Shown here in pieces: positions 51,935 to 64,000 of a DNA stretch of 64,000 bases (the stretch's first letter is position 1; each line of letters starts with the position of its first letter). The stretch covers positions 41,233,016 through 41,297,015 of the forward strand of contig NC_052019.1 in the NCBI RefSeq assembly GCF_015832195.1, read 5' to 3'. The stretch is from Motacilla alba alba. Its lineage: Eukaryota > Chordata > Aves > Passeriformes > Motacillidae. Made by a program: the position numbers and the translations under genes. Below the pieces are notes generated by a model. That model had not been told where the DNA came from, did not search any database, and saw nothing but the letters and a program-made list of their open reading frames with translations.

Positions 51935-52011
51935 CACCCACTAATTATTGGGGCAATTATTGCTTACATGGACCATCTCTGCACCCACTAATTATTGGGG
52001 CAATTATTGCT
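51935..52011. repeat. Short direct duplication, 30-bp identical units 47 bp apart
   Basis: An identical 30-base segment beginning CACCCACTAATTATTGGGG occurs at 51935-51964 and again at 51982-52011. The 17 bases between the copies do not repeat after the second unit. This is a partial tandem duplication with a 47-bp period. The perfect identity suggests a recent event or selection on a duplicated binding site. Confidence 0.95.
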
Positions 52012-53884
52012 GAGATGTACAGTCTGTACTTGAGTAAATACATTTGAATTGGAACTCCGTAGACTTCTGACCTTGTATGTTGTCTCATTGCCCAAATAGC
52101 ACACATGCACTGATCTTCTGCAAACTGAAGATGGCTATGTGCTTTTTTTGTGAGCTCTTTGAGCACAATTCATTCGTCAGGAATTCAGATTTACTGAAAC
52201 TTTTGAACAGGTTTACAACATTAGGTGCCTGTAGTTTCATATAAGCTTGCCCATGTTGAATACCTAGGTGGAATTTGGTAGGACTCAAGTTTTGCTTGTG
52301 TGATTAGTTTTTGTAAATAATCGAGAGTGTGTATTTGTTCTTAAAGCCTATTCTTTAGACAGAGATCTTTTATAGATTAGTCATTTGTGAAAGAAAGAAA
52401 AGATCAAAAGGCTTCACAGGAGAAAGTGTTGCAGTGAGTCTCAGGAAATCTGGAATCTTGGCTGGGCCATGGACTTTCTGTATGAACTTTGTATCTCAGT
52501 TACTCCTGTAAAATAGAGGTATGAGTATCCCATCACAAGGTCTGGGGGAAATATTTCTAATGTTAAGGAAATAGTGAGAAGTTCTGATGGTAAAGAAAAA
52601 AGACACCATGGTAAATAACTGAACATGGAAGTACAGGCAGCTGAAGTTAGAGATTAGTGGCTTAATAAAGTATTTGTCCAACCCTGTCAGATAGTTTACA
52701 TGGCCCACTGCTGTAGCATGTAAAAGTAAAGGCAATGACCCTAATTTCAGTTTTGTATTGTATTTGTGGCATGAAAAGATGAAAAAAGACAAACTGTTTT
52801 CTATCCATAGTTAATGCTATTAATGAGTTTGCTACAGAACTATAACTCTTTGTACCTTAATCACAGCTGGAGTACTTAAGAAAATTTGGTACTTGGCAAC
52901 TCTGTTCTTTTCTTTCTGTTCCTGGATGATATCCCTGAATCAGAGCTAAAAATAAAGCTACTTTTTCCTTTTTTTTTTTTTTTTCCAATTTGTCTTCTGT
53001 TTTAACAGGCATCCTTTTACTTTCAAAGTTCAGGTTCTTGCACTAAGCATAATTGCATTTCATCTTCATACTCACAGCTATTTTAAATAATATTTAGTGT
53101 AAAATCACTGCTACAGTATCTAGAACATGATGGTGACTTGGAGAATTTCAGAGTATTGGGCAAAGAAAGGTGCAAGTACATTACAAACAAGGAATTGTTT
53201 TTTCTGGTTCATATTAGTTTTGGGGGAATTTCGCTCAAGTGGAGGAATATGATAATGTATTAATGGGACTATGGTGAGTTTAACTCTTGGTGGTGGCAGC
53301 TCATTTTCTTCTTAGAGGTCATATAAAGTCAGAACTGAATAGTGTTTTTTTTTAATATGATGGTCTAAGATTACTTTAAAATTAGAGGAAAACAAATGGA
53401 GTGCTAAATCAATGCAAATCTAGAAATTCCAGATGTGAATTCGCAAAACAAGGTAGTTTTAAGAGACAGTCACTAAAAGCACAGTGAAGCTGAAGTCTAG
53501 CAAGGAAGAGTGAGCTTTCTGGGATGGTTATGGCCCTTGTTTAGAGTCCAAGGCTACTGACACACTGCAATCAGGAAACTAACATTAGCTCAGACAGGAT
53601 GCATGAGTCAAGGATTTTGAAAGGAGATTAAAAACGTGGTATTCGGGCATCTGCCACTCACCAATTGCTGGGCACTCTTTGTGGTTCATGCTGCTGATTG
53701 GAATGTACTGGAAAGGAAAGAAAAATAGTTTAAATTGGGTTAACAGCTAACATCTGTCATGTGACTTACTGAAAGAGAGAACTGTTTAGCTGCAAAGACG
53801 TGACCAGAAAGGATACGAAGGAAAAAGTTCATCCCAAAGTAGAGAGTTTCCTTTTCCCCCCACCCCCAGTCCCCCTGATCCTGT

Positions 53885-53901
53885 TTATCTCAGCTGATAA
53901 G
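53885..53901. promoter_or_regulatory. Possible GATA / E-box / GATA composite site
   Basis: Within 17 bases the + strand reads TTATCT, then the E-box CAGCTG, then GATAAG. This places an inverted GATA motif, an E-box and a direct GATA motif in immediate succession, with near-palindromic symmetry. GATA/E-box composites are known binding sites for GATA factor and TAL1-type bHLH complexes. Motifs this short also occur by chance, and there is no direct evidence of function. Three long C runs lie just upstream (53856-53875). Confidence 0.25.
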
Positions 53902-56745
53902 GCTTAACAGCTTGAAATACTGAGTATAACCTGGCAATAAAAGCATGTGCAGCCAAAGCTGTATGTTTTATTATTTTCCTCTATAATGGATTGTATTCTG
54001 AATTAACCTCTAGAATCTGTAGGTATTTGAAATGGACATCACAATGGTCCATTGTATGGTTTAATTTAGGTTAGATTCAAAACAAAAGATCCCATTGGCC
54101 TTGTTCAGGTCTAGGAACACTTTCTTTTTCAGGGAATGCTTTGCTTTAGTTGCAGAAGCTTTTTTGTATAACATGAGCTGACCACTGTGCACTTGCTGTG
54201 AGCTTTATACTGGAGTTATATTAGTAGCTGGAAATACCTACTCAAGCATGAATCCACTTTGCGTGGCTGGTGCAGATAAACACGTGAAATGTCTTAATCG
54301 TCACTGTTTTCCTGACCCTCAAATCTTTGTCTGAGCTCTAGTACCAACTTTGACATGTATTTCAAGTTCTATTTTTTCTAATCTAATTTGATGGTCTGTA
54401 TTCAAATACTTTTGGTTTCCCTGTACTCCTGGAATCCATCAGTCAAGAACTCTGACTCTTTCTTTGTTAAAGTGTCTGTATCAAGAAAAAAAATTTGTTG
54501 AAATTTTTGCTTCTGACCTGTGTAAGCTGTTTTGACATCCCTGGCATTTTCCAGAAGCAAGGAGTTCTTAAACTTTGAGCAATTGTTTAGTTCTGTGATA
54601 TCTTTAACCCACTTAAATTCTCTTGGATATATTTGATAATTGTAGACAATGATAAGCTAGTACTCTAAATGCGCTGCAGCTTGTCTCTTGCTATTGAAAA
54701 CGTATGCAATGGTGGAAAAAGTTTTTTCTTGCAACTGAAATTTATTTTCCACAGAAAAAACAGATTTCAAAAGTTTCCAAAATAGCTTTGAAAAACTGAA
54801 GTAGAGCAACAAAGTAAAGCTGTCAGTTATTTTAAGACTTTCTGCATGCATTTGTCTAAAATGCATGTATTTGTTATTCAGAAATGCTCAGTTCCCTTGC
54901 TTATATTTTCTAAAACCTAAAGTTATTTATACTTCATACTGTGACTTGTAGAATTTCCTCACACTTTACCTTTTTCTTCCTTACAGTAGAGTAAATAAAA
55001 TCATTGTTTGCCTTTATTTGGCCAACAAAACCTTAGTCTGGAGAGTAGGATTGATTGGCAGGATGGTACCTGGAGACAATCTGAATCCATTTTTATATAT
55101 TGCTTCAGATTTATGGGCTCTCAGAGTACTTTTGTCTATTGTTTATATGAAATGGGCTCATCTGACCTTTGTGTTAACATAGTGTGATGGACTTGCCTTT
55201 CCAACACTGAGCAGTGATGGAGGTTATCGTTGATTTTGTTGTTTTTATCTTGTGAATAAATTCACCAGTTTTATTCAGAAACTCCCTGCTTGGGAACGTG
55301 GCATTAATACAGTTCAGGGGTTGTTCTACATGTCCATATCATTAAAACATCACAAATATTTTTTAAAAAAACCTTAACCTGACAGCTGTGGAACTTAGAC
55401 TCACATTTTGTATGTTTATTTTATCTCTAAAGCAAAACCTAGTAGTATGTGTTTGCTGCTTATTGCACATCTCAAATTGAACTATTTTCTTTGCCTTATA
55501 AGGTGGATTTTACTGCATAACTCTCTGACACTTTATTTAAATATGTTGGTGCAGCCAAAAGGTGTTGCCAAGTTACAAGCCAAGTTACAATTAGGACATC
55601 TACTGTCCAGAATATTTATTATAGTGCAGCTCAGTTACGTGAAAAATAATTTTTAAATGAAGTGACTGTTTTGTAGTGCTGGTTTATGTTCAGCAGTAGC
55701 AGTGTTTCTTTGAAGACTTCTGGGGTTCCCTTTTAATGCATCTGAATATCCAACCCTTCAAATGAATGAACAGGGAAAATGTATAAAACATTAACCCCTA
55801 CAGTTCTTTCAATAATTTGGGAGACACTTTGAGCTTCTGGAAAGCTTTCTGTCCAATTTCTAGGTATTGACAGTTGTTGCTATCAACTAATAAATTTGCT
55901 GAATGCGAGTGTGGTTCAGAAGGACACAGGCTCTGTCTGTGTCAGGGTGGTGTCTGGCACACATGAGGAATGAAGGTAAAATCGATATATTCAGCTTAGT
56001 TGCCCAGCCTTCCAGCCACTAAGAGGAGTTTGTTAGGCTGCCTCCAAAAGTGTAACGGGCTGTGTGCACCAGCTGACAATCAATAGGCAGCAGCATTGCC
56101 TCCCTGTGCTTTTTTCATGCTCTTTTCCACCCCCTATTTTAAATAATCCTATCTATTGACTGAATGAAAATTCTGTAGTCTCTTAGATCCACACCTGAAA
56201 GTTGAGTCATTCTGGTTTTGTTTTTTTTTTTTTTTTTCAAAAAGTGAGAACACTCACAAGTAGGAGAAGAAAAGTTCTGAAAAGAGGGTAAAATTCAGTC
56301 CTCTGCTCTTCTGGAAGAGTAAACTGGTGGAATGCAATTCAGGAAGTGCTTAGAGACATTAAATAATCTCGTCTTCAGCTAGCTCATGGCTGAAAATAGG
56401 AACTGTGACTGCTTCACATTATTTCTGTGTGGACAATGGCCCCTTGGCTGGCGAGCCTAGATGCCTTCAGAACAGATTGTCCTTGGCTGGGCCTTGACAC
56501 AGCCTCTCTTAACACTACAGGCAGAGTAGTGTGGTCCACAGGACTGTGATAGAACTTCAACGTAAGACTTTTATGCCAGAAAATGTCAAGTGTGTTTTCT
56601 TCTGTATTATTAATTTATTTTTTGCTCTCTGTTTATGCAGGGTACTTGCAAAGATTCTCTTGTGTTGTATTAATGAGCTGCTGTACCTCAATATTTGCTT
56701 TTGACCTGATACTGCTCTTGAAGTACTTGGGATAACTACCGAGTT

Positions 56746-56796
56746 GTTTTGTTTTGTTTTGTTTTGTTTCTTTATTTGGTTGGTTTGGTTTGTTTT
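56746..56796. repeat. (GTTTT)n short tandem repeat with T/G-rich tail
   Basis: Five consecutive GTTTT units at 56746-56770 are followed by irregular TTTGG and GGTTT units to about 56796. Two antisense frames cross it as Lys/Gln/Asn-rich sequence, which is a repeat artefact. Confidence 0.9.
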
Positions 56797-58258
56797 CCTC
56801 CAGAGCTAAGAAAAATATATTGCTGCTGGTGCCCTTATCAGTGCTCCCTAATATATTATTTAAATCAAAATGTCTAAGGTTTATGAATTTCATAAGCATG
56901 ATCTAAAAAAAGAAAATAAACTTGAGACATGGTTGCAGTGGATCTTTTTAGGCGTGTTGAGATCACTGTGTATCATCTGTTTAATTTGATTATTATTTTA
57001 TTTATTGTCATGGAGCCTTTTTGAATTCTCCATCAGCCTCTGATTTAGAAATACAGTATCTATGTGTATTTCTGCTGTGTAAAGTCTGAAGCTAATGATT
57101 CTGTCAAACAGACTAAGAAAAATATGAGTGCAAATGCTTGCAAAGAATGAAAAAAAGAAAAGGAGAACTGGATATTTGGATTCCAAAGTGCCACCACAGT
57201 GATTAAAAAATAAAATTTTAAACTCAAGCCATTCATTTGATCTGAAACATAAATACAAGTTCATTTTGAGTTTACAAAGCTGAGAACACTGGCATCCTTC
57301 AAACCTCTTTGGAAAAGCAGCCAATTCAAACTTCCTGAGAGTGAAGTTTGTGGGAAGTGGCTTAACATCTTAGAAAAGTGTTTTGAACCCCAGACAGAAT
57401 AAGGTATTATGCTTAGCAAAGGAAACTACAAATTGTGAAGCATTTGGTGTATGGTTTGACTTAGGCCACTGTTACAGTAATGTCTGCAACCCTTCAAAAT
57501 ATTCTCATCTTGGGGAATGGTCTCATTAAAAGAAATTTTCTTCCTTTCCTTTTTTTCTTCTGTGCAAATAAGGAAATGGTTAAGAGCTTTCAGACATTAT
57601 GATCAAACATTCATCCTTACAGACCCTTTGGAACAAAGTAAACTTTAAAGATTTACTTGAACAAAATAAATTTAAGAAGGAAAGAAAGAAATCTTATAAC
57701 CATGCCCTTGGAACCTTACACAAAACTACATAAAGGCCCACTGTATAAAAAATGGTGTACAGGGACATTTGTGGTATGTGAACCAAAGAGTAGGCAGGCT
57801 TGAAAAGTGATTTTTACCTCAGACAAGCATCAAGTAAGCAGACAGGATGCCATCAGTCAGGTGAAATTCTGTGTCAGAAGTGGGCCTTGGGATTCTGTCT
57901 GTTTCTGGCACACTGCTGTCCCAAGTGGTGGTTGAACTGAGAAAATTCAAATTTATTTTGTCTTTGCCATGTTAGGAATCACTGCCCTTTAACTGTGTCA
58001 CTCATGAATATTGCAGTTGAGTGAAGTAACCCCAGGCAGCAAGAGAAGCTGGACTAAGTTCCCTTAAGTTCCTATTTTATTTTTTTTTAAACATCTTGAA
58101 TTAATTATTTTCTTTTCTTTTAAAAATGCTTTTTTTTCCTCAAGGCTTGTCTCAGATCTCCAGTGGTATAAACTATATGAGCAATGGGTTGTAAACACAT
58201 CATGGAGGCGCTACTGTGAGCTCTTGGTGATATGCTCAGCTGTAGGTGTGATACATTG

Positions 58259-58272
58259 ATATATATATTTAT

Positions 58273-58314
<42 letters not shown>

Positions 58315-58328
58315 GTATATATATATTT
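58259..58328. repeat. TA dinucleotide microsatellite, longest in window
   Basis: About 70 bases of alternating A and T run with three interruptions: TTTATA, CATACATA and one CG. The central pure TA part is over 30 bases. Long TA tracts of this type are prone to length change and cruciform extrusion. Confidence 0.95.
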
Positions 58329-59451
58329 CTGTCTGCACAGGTGAAATCATTAAATATCCCCGCAATTCATGAAGAATGAATGTATAATTAGATCTCAGAA
58401 AACTTTTTGTTCTCTAATGAAAATAATTAAGTGGCTACTATTTAATAATGTTTTACAAAATAGATTATGGAAACTGACTTCTTTTTTATTCCAACACTAA
58501 AAATTGGTAGAAGAACTATACTTCATTTTGTCATGAGCACCTGTGGAAGAGCACAAATGTATCAAGTATAGGCAAAGTCTGTAATGTTAGAAAGATATTT
58601 ATTTTTGTAGTGAACCTTGATTTATGGAGTTCATTAGCAAAAGCTGATGCATATTGTCAGGAAGTAATTTCTTTGTGAATGAAAGCTTTGCCTGAAGTGT
58701 AGGAATGATACACTAGCAAGCCCCCAAGTCTGGGAGTCTGGCCGCAAAAGAAAGCAGTGAAAGATGTAGAGAAAAAAAAAATCTATTTATGACTTCTTGA
58801 AGATCCTTCTGCTATCAATTCTCTGTTATATCTAATCCTCTTGTGTCTTGGTTCAGAAGGTAAATCTACCTCCCTAGTAGTTTGTTTGATATTAAAAGCT
58901 GAAAAAAGAAATTTTCTGAATTGCTTTTCATCTCATGAGTTTAACTATAAAAGCCTCTAAAAGTGATGGTTTGAAAAAAAGCATATTATAGAAATATTAA
59001 TATTCAGATACTATTATAGGTATCATTAAAATAGCTTTGTGCATTTGCTGTGCCAAAAGACATAACAGTAAAATTATGTAAGGAAATTCACATGCTTCTG
59101 GGTTTGTGAAGCATTTTGGTTGCTTTGATTGCTGTTTTTTAAATGTTACTTTAAGTGCTAGAGTTCACTTTTCTTTAATGTTTTCTATTCCCCAAAAGAT
59201 GTAGCAGGGAGCAGGGTTTTTTCAGTAAATATTAAAGAGAGTAGAAAACAAAGTTATTATACACTTCTGGTTATCCACAGGTAACAACAGGCTCTCAGAT
59301 AATAACAGGGGGATACCAAGTTCTCAGTTGGGTATATGAAAAAGGGACTTGGGTACAGTGAATGAGAATTCCTTCCTAAAGTGTGGAGCAAAATGAGAGC
59401 AGCATTCCAAGTGACTTCCCATAATATGCTTAGTTCAGAGTCAGCCTGCTA
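58329..59451. other. AT-rich noncoding sequence, no gene seen
   Basis: About 1.1 kb between the TA microsatellite and the CR1 3' fragment shows no recognisable element and no open frame of note. Confidence 0.65.
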
Positions 59452-59808
59452 AAAAGGAGGCTCAGGGGAGACCTCATCATGCTCTACAACTGTCTGAAAG
59501 GAACTTGTAGCCAGGTGGGGGGTGGTCTCTCCTCCCAGGACAGCAACAGGACAGGAGGAAACGGCCTCAAGCTCTGCTGGGGGAGAAAGTTGGACCTCAG
59601 GAAGAATTTCTTCCCTGGACTGCCTTTTCCAATGCTTAACCACTCTTTCAGTGAAGTGGTGGAGTCACCATCCCTGGAAGTGTTCACAAAATGTCTGGAT
59701 GTGGCACTTAGCACTGTGGTTTAGCTGATATGGTGGTGCTCTGTCAAAGGCTGGACTGGACAATCTCGGATGTCTTCTCCAACCGTAATGATTCTATGAT
59801 TCTGTAAA
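59452..59808 (+). mobile_element. CR1 LINE retrotransposon, 3' end fragment
   Basis: This 357-bp insertion begins within the well-known CR1 phrase AGGAGGCTCAGGGGAGACC and runs through the end of ORF2 and the 3' UTR. It ends in ATTCTATGATTCTGTAA at 59791-59807, the typical CR1 3' terminus. It is clearly closer to the consensus than the other two copies, so it is probably younger. The fragment still contains an 81-codon open frame (59479-59724) out of the element, which includes the CR1-like stretch LYNCLKGTCSQVGGG near its start. It is severely 5'-truncated and lacks the catalytic domain, so it cannot be autonomous. Confidence 0.97.
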
Positions 59809-62800
59809 ACCCCAATTCTTGCACGTTTCTACATTCAGGTATGTTCAGGAGAGTGATTTTTGTTTTCTCTACTACTTTGCTGTTTTCACCACCTTCCCTG
59901 GAAACTCAATACCTTTGCATGGACAGAAATCAGTGGCTTGTACTCTGCTGTTTAATGGATGTGAAGGGAAGATTTACCATTGTTTTTATAACTCCTTCTA
60001 CAGAGGTTCTTGAAACAAGAAAGCCCTTTCCAGCAGCTCCTCTACTGAAAGCAGTATGAGAATGTTCTGTTGCTTTTCAAGTAACAGAATTTATGAGACT
60101 TTGAATGTGGTGAGGCTTTATTGGAAGGATATCAAAGGGTTCTATTAATTTGTTTTTCATTCATGGTGCAAAGGCCCTTCATGGCTATGGAGCCAGGGGC
60201 TGTAGCACTCCCATACTGTAGCAGTAGGTCAGAGGGTCTCATCATCACGCATTAGATTTACATAATTTTCTGTTGTTTGACTGATTATTAATAGGAAAGA
60301 AGTTATTCCACAGTCAAGACTTTTGCAAAACTAGAGGTTCTTTTTGGCTGAAGCCACAGGGAATGAAGAAGCCTAACTCAGAGCTAGCAAAGCATTTCAG
60401 CAGCATCACCATAAAATCCAAATTTATTTCCTAATTTACCATTCTAGGTTTTAGAAGATGCACCTGGCAATAAGTCTTATCTTCATTGAATGAGAATCTT
60501 GTTCTGCCTCCTCTGCTTTCACCAAGGGACACAATGTTAAAGGCAAGATGTGGTAAATTCAGCTTCACTCCTCTCAAGACCTTTCACATCAGGGAAACAA
60601 TGTCATCTTTGTCATATTGTGGCATGAACCTTTTGCATTATCTTTTTCTTTTTTTTTTTTTTCCCTCCAGTATTCACCTTTTTTCTCCCTTCAGTATTTT
60701 TTCAGTGATGAAGGGAGATGGATCTTGGGATTTGTACATACATACAGAGTATTCTTAGTGCCTCAGGAGCACTGAGGTCTGTTCTAGCCTATACCTATGC
60801 ATCCCAGAAGAATGACTGCCCATGGAAATAATTCTGTCTTTCAGAAAATTAGAAGTGAATTTAAAGACTGAATAAGAATCCAGTAATTCAAAATCATAAG
60901 GATCTGAGCAGAAGCTGGTTGAGTGGGTGAGGTACGAAGCTTTGTTTGATGTGCTTCCACTTGTGTTGCCTGGATGTGCCTGGCACTGAGTGCACTCACT
61001 GTGCCACTCTTCAGTCCCTTCCCAGCCCTGACAGTCACTGTTCCCTACGTGCTCACATGTGCCTGACCAGTGGCTTCTCTATAAGAGGAAGCCCCTAAAG
61101 CTGCTGGTAACAAATCTTTTCTGCCAACAAGGAGGACCGGGAAGGAAGACACTAAATTGACATCCTTCCCTGGGCATTGTGGCATTACCCAGCTCTGAAA
61201 CAAAGACTTAACAGTTTCATGCCAAATGCTGTTTTTTGTTTCATTTTGGGCATTCAGGAGGCTTCTGTCACCAAAATCTATCCTGTGGTATGTGGTGAAA
61301 TAAAAGCTCAGGGTTTGCATTTGTAGCCAAAACCAACAAATGAGGTAGGAAATGGCCAAGGAAAGAACAGGAAAAAAGTAACTTTGTTAAAAACTAATAT
61401 TTTTTAATGCAATCTTTTACTATGAGAATAATGATGAAACATTTATAATCCTATCTGACACATGTTCACAGAGTGGGAAGTTATTTTTCTGTCTATTAAG
61501 ATGAAAGACAGAGGTGATTAACACTTGTAAAAAGTGTATGAGGGAGTAGGTATATTTTTTCCAATCTATCTGCTGGTATTTGACACAGGGATGTGCATGT
61601 GTATTCTAATGACAGAAGCATTATCCATATAAATAACAATATTAGACAAAAAATGCTGATCATGAAATCTTATTCCTACACCTCACATCTAAACATTATT
61701 TTGTGTTGAATTGCTAAAAGGTATATTAAAATCAACTGTAAACACAGTATATGTGTAAATTATTGTGTTGTTTCTGTCAGATTATAAACATTTCTACTAT
61801 TTTCACATGCTTTCTCTGGAAGGCCATTCCTTTCCCATAGTGAAAGTATTTTCCTATGAGCATGGTCCCCTGATCTTCCCTTGTCATGGGGCGTACTAAT
61901 GCCATGCAGGAGGGTCTCAGTGTGACAAGGAGCAGCCCTTTCCCACTGTGTGGCTTTCTGACTGAATTTGGAAAGAACAGTGACTCTTTTTAGCCGTTTT
62001 TAACGAAATTTGGGATGGGGGAAGCTACAGATTATGAGAGCACCTCATTGAAAGTTAGCAATGCTGAGATGCTCATCTAATGTGACATGCTTTGATACAG
62101 CAGGTGTTCAATATTACTACTTCATTTTTAATTCCCCATAAATGCTGTTTTAAACTATACAATACCCCCAAAATGAAGCCATTATTATTTACTCTGTAGC
62201 ATTACAGCAAAAGAACTCAAAGGTCACCAGAGCAGGAATTATTTGAATGGCTAGAGGTTTTAGAGCAAGGTCTCTAGCTGAGAAACATTCCCAGTTTCCA
62301 GAAGAAATCTTTCTGTTTTACTTGTAGATAAAAGCTTCAGCTCAACCTTCATTTCAGAATTTTGTTATTTTTGCTGTGGCATTTGCAATACCAATGATGA
62401 CATTTAATTTTTTAGATTGTACACCAGAAGACAACTAAGCAGGTGTAGTACTACATAGTAACAGATGGTCTTGTAATTTGTTCTCCATGCTTGCAAAGAA
62501 CATAATGAAAATAATTCTGTTGAGGATGACAGAATAGTAGTGATATCATTGGCTGTTTATTGATGGATAAACCTTCTCATATTTTTTTCCCCTTTGCAAC
62601 CAGAATAAAAGCCTGGTTTTAAAAAAGATCTAATGCTCAAAGCAATAAGTAGAAGATGTTTCCCTGTGAAGGAAACATTTATTTAGTGATCTCCATGGGG
62701 TCAGGGTTTTCTTTGGACTAATATTCTCCTGTCTGTGTAACATGTATAGTCAAAATGATCTTTTTTAATTATTGCTTATACTTTTCCTCTGATACTTAAG

Positions 62801-64000
62801 CACCTAGTATTGAGAAAGGTGCACCAGAATGGATTTCTTTTTTTTTTTCACAGTCTCATAATAAAGGGTTGTTCCACTTGACCAAATCCACAAAATCTCT
62901 CAAATGGAAATGTGGCTCACGTACCATAGCCAGTGTGTGTTGGCTGTGGCTACCCTGCTTTTTTTCCTAACTATATTAGTTTTCTTGGCTTGCCCTTCCC
63001 TTATGTTATGAGCTTTGTTAGAGAGGAAGATATTTAAAGAAAAAAATCTTCCCAAACAGCATCAGTTCCCAAAAACCCTAGTGAGACAGTGTGGGAAAGG
63101 ACAATGGAGTGCCAACACAAATATTGTTTGAAAGGATGGAGCACGCAAAGGACTGAAATATCAGTCTGTAGCAAGACTTATAAACCAAATCTTTATGTGA
63201 TAATTTCTTTAGTTACTTCATTTTGACTACCATCCCTAAAGGGTCAGAGTCCTCTACATTTAGTCCCATTACTCTCATTTGAATAACCTGAGCTTTGTAT
63301 TTCAACATCAGCATGGATATTAAAGAAAAAAAGAAAAAAGCAATTGCTGTTAGTTACCACAATTACCCTCTTGAAACTGCTTCTATTTTTCCTTTCAATG
63401 AACCTTCATTTTCACATTGTTCACTATGATTGAGAATGGCGTTAATATGAAATAATACATACATTCATGGTATAGTCATGTATCTATAATTATTACTAGG
63501 AATTGATTGACTATATTTCTAAAAGGGACTTCAGAATAACATGTAACAATTCTGTTTCTTTTTACTCTCTGTGGACAGCTAAATAGAATATTAAGAATAC
63601 CTACACAGCCAAGCCTACCATGCCACAGGGGATGGCAGTGAAGCCTCAGATGGAAGTGTCTGTACTGGTTCTGTAGATATACATTGCCTTGTCATTTCTA
63701 AACCCATTTGCCAGACCTAAACTTGTAAATAATATATTTGGAATTTTAATGTTTATTTACCACTTACTTTACTAAAAATTTAATACACAGAAAGGCTATA
63801 CCTAGGATGAAAAATTATTCTGTGTTCAAAAACTCAGCTTTTGACAACAAAACTGCATTTCTCAGCCACCCACATTTTCCTAAGCTAGAAATTAATTTAA
63901 AAACGTGTCGTAGCAATTCCAGAATAGATACTTTTTCTAAAAGTCAGTTAAATTCTCAGGTACGCTTACCTGGAGCAACGCATGGTAGCATGTGGGGTGT
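59809..64000. other. AT-rich noncoding sequence, no gene seen
   Basis: No transposon or gene is recognisable from the CR1 terminus to the window end. A run of about sixteen T lies near 60647 and a T run near 62839. Open frames are at most 104 codons (61045-61359 -), with no family resemblance. Short exons or regulatory elements cannot be excluded. Confidence 0.65.

Larger units (their letters stand above)
45899..58258. other. AT-rich noncoding sequence, no gene seen
   Basis: No transposon or gene is recognisable over 12.4 kb. Low-complexity tracts, a C-run cluster, a hairpin, a 32-T run and a short direct duplication are listed separately. T runs of about 12-18 occur near 49237, 52966 and 56219. 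Open frames are at most 108 codons (56998-57324 -), with no family resemblance. Confidence 0.6.

Noticed and set aside
56633..56899. 88-codon - strand open frame
   Set aside because: It crosses the GTTTT repeat and is Lys/Gln/Asn-rich only because of it.
1..64000. Bacterial-type genes, CRISPR arrays, tRNA or rRNA genes
   Set aside because: No regularly spaced repeats, no recognisable RNA gene sequence and no dense coding were seen. The CR1 elements place the sequence in a bird genome.

Overview
This window reads as nuclear DNA of a bird. The decisive evidence is three copies of CR1 LINE retrotransposons, two of which carry the characteristic avian CR1 3' terminus related to ATTCTATGATTCTGT. 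The rest is AT-rich (roughly 37-40% GC by eye), CpG-poor and full of mononucleotide runs and TA microsatellites, with stop codons in every frame. No operon-like gene packing, Shine-Dalgarno-spaced ORFs, tRNA, rRNA or CRISPR structure was seen. It looks like either a gene-poor intergenic interval or the inside of a very large intron. A subjective excess of T and G on the + strand would fit an intron transcribed in the + direction, but this was not counted.

Layout: 1-6705 is mostly unique AT-rich sequence, with an A-rich tract near 2 kb and a C/T-rich block at 2.3-2.8 kb. 6706-7770 is a + strand CR1 fragment with decayed reverse-transcriptase motifs. 7771-21394 is unique sequence. 21395-21436 is a TA microsatellite, and 21579-22635 is a - strand CR1 copy. 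22636-45847 is unique sequence containing a GC- and CpG-richer patch at 28.0-28.3 kb, a perfect 26-bp palindrome at 42.25 kb and a G-run cluster at 42.55 kb. 45848-45898 is a TA microsatellite. 45899-58258 is unique sequence with low-complexity tracts, a C-run cluster at 48.56 kb, a 32-T run at 50.55 kb and a short direct duplication at 51.95 kb. 58259-58328 is the longest TA tract, 59452-59808 is a short + strand CR1 3' end, and the remainder is unique.

No protein-coding gene can be supported. Open frames reach at most 176 codons and show no family resemblance I recognise. The two longest lie in locally GC-richer sequence, where stops are rarer. Spliced exons shorter than about 150 bp could be present and would not be recognisable here without alignment or RNA data.

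No previously undescribed biological system was found. The observations most worth checking are the perfect palindrome, two strong G-quadruplex-type motifs, an imperfect palindrome at 25.48 kb, a GATA/E-box/GATA composite, a possible retrocopy tail and a few exon-like open stretches.
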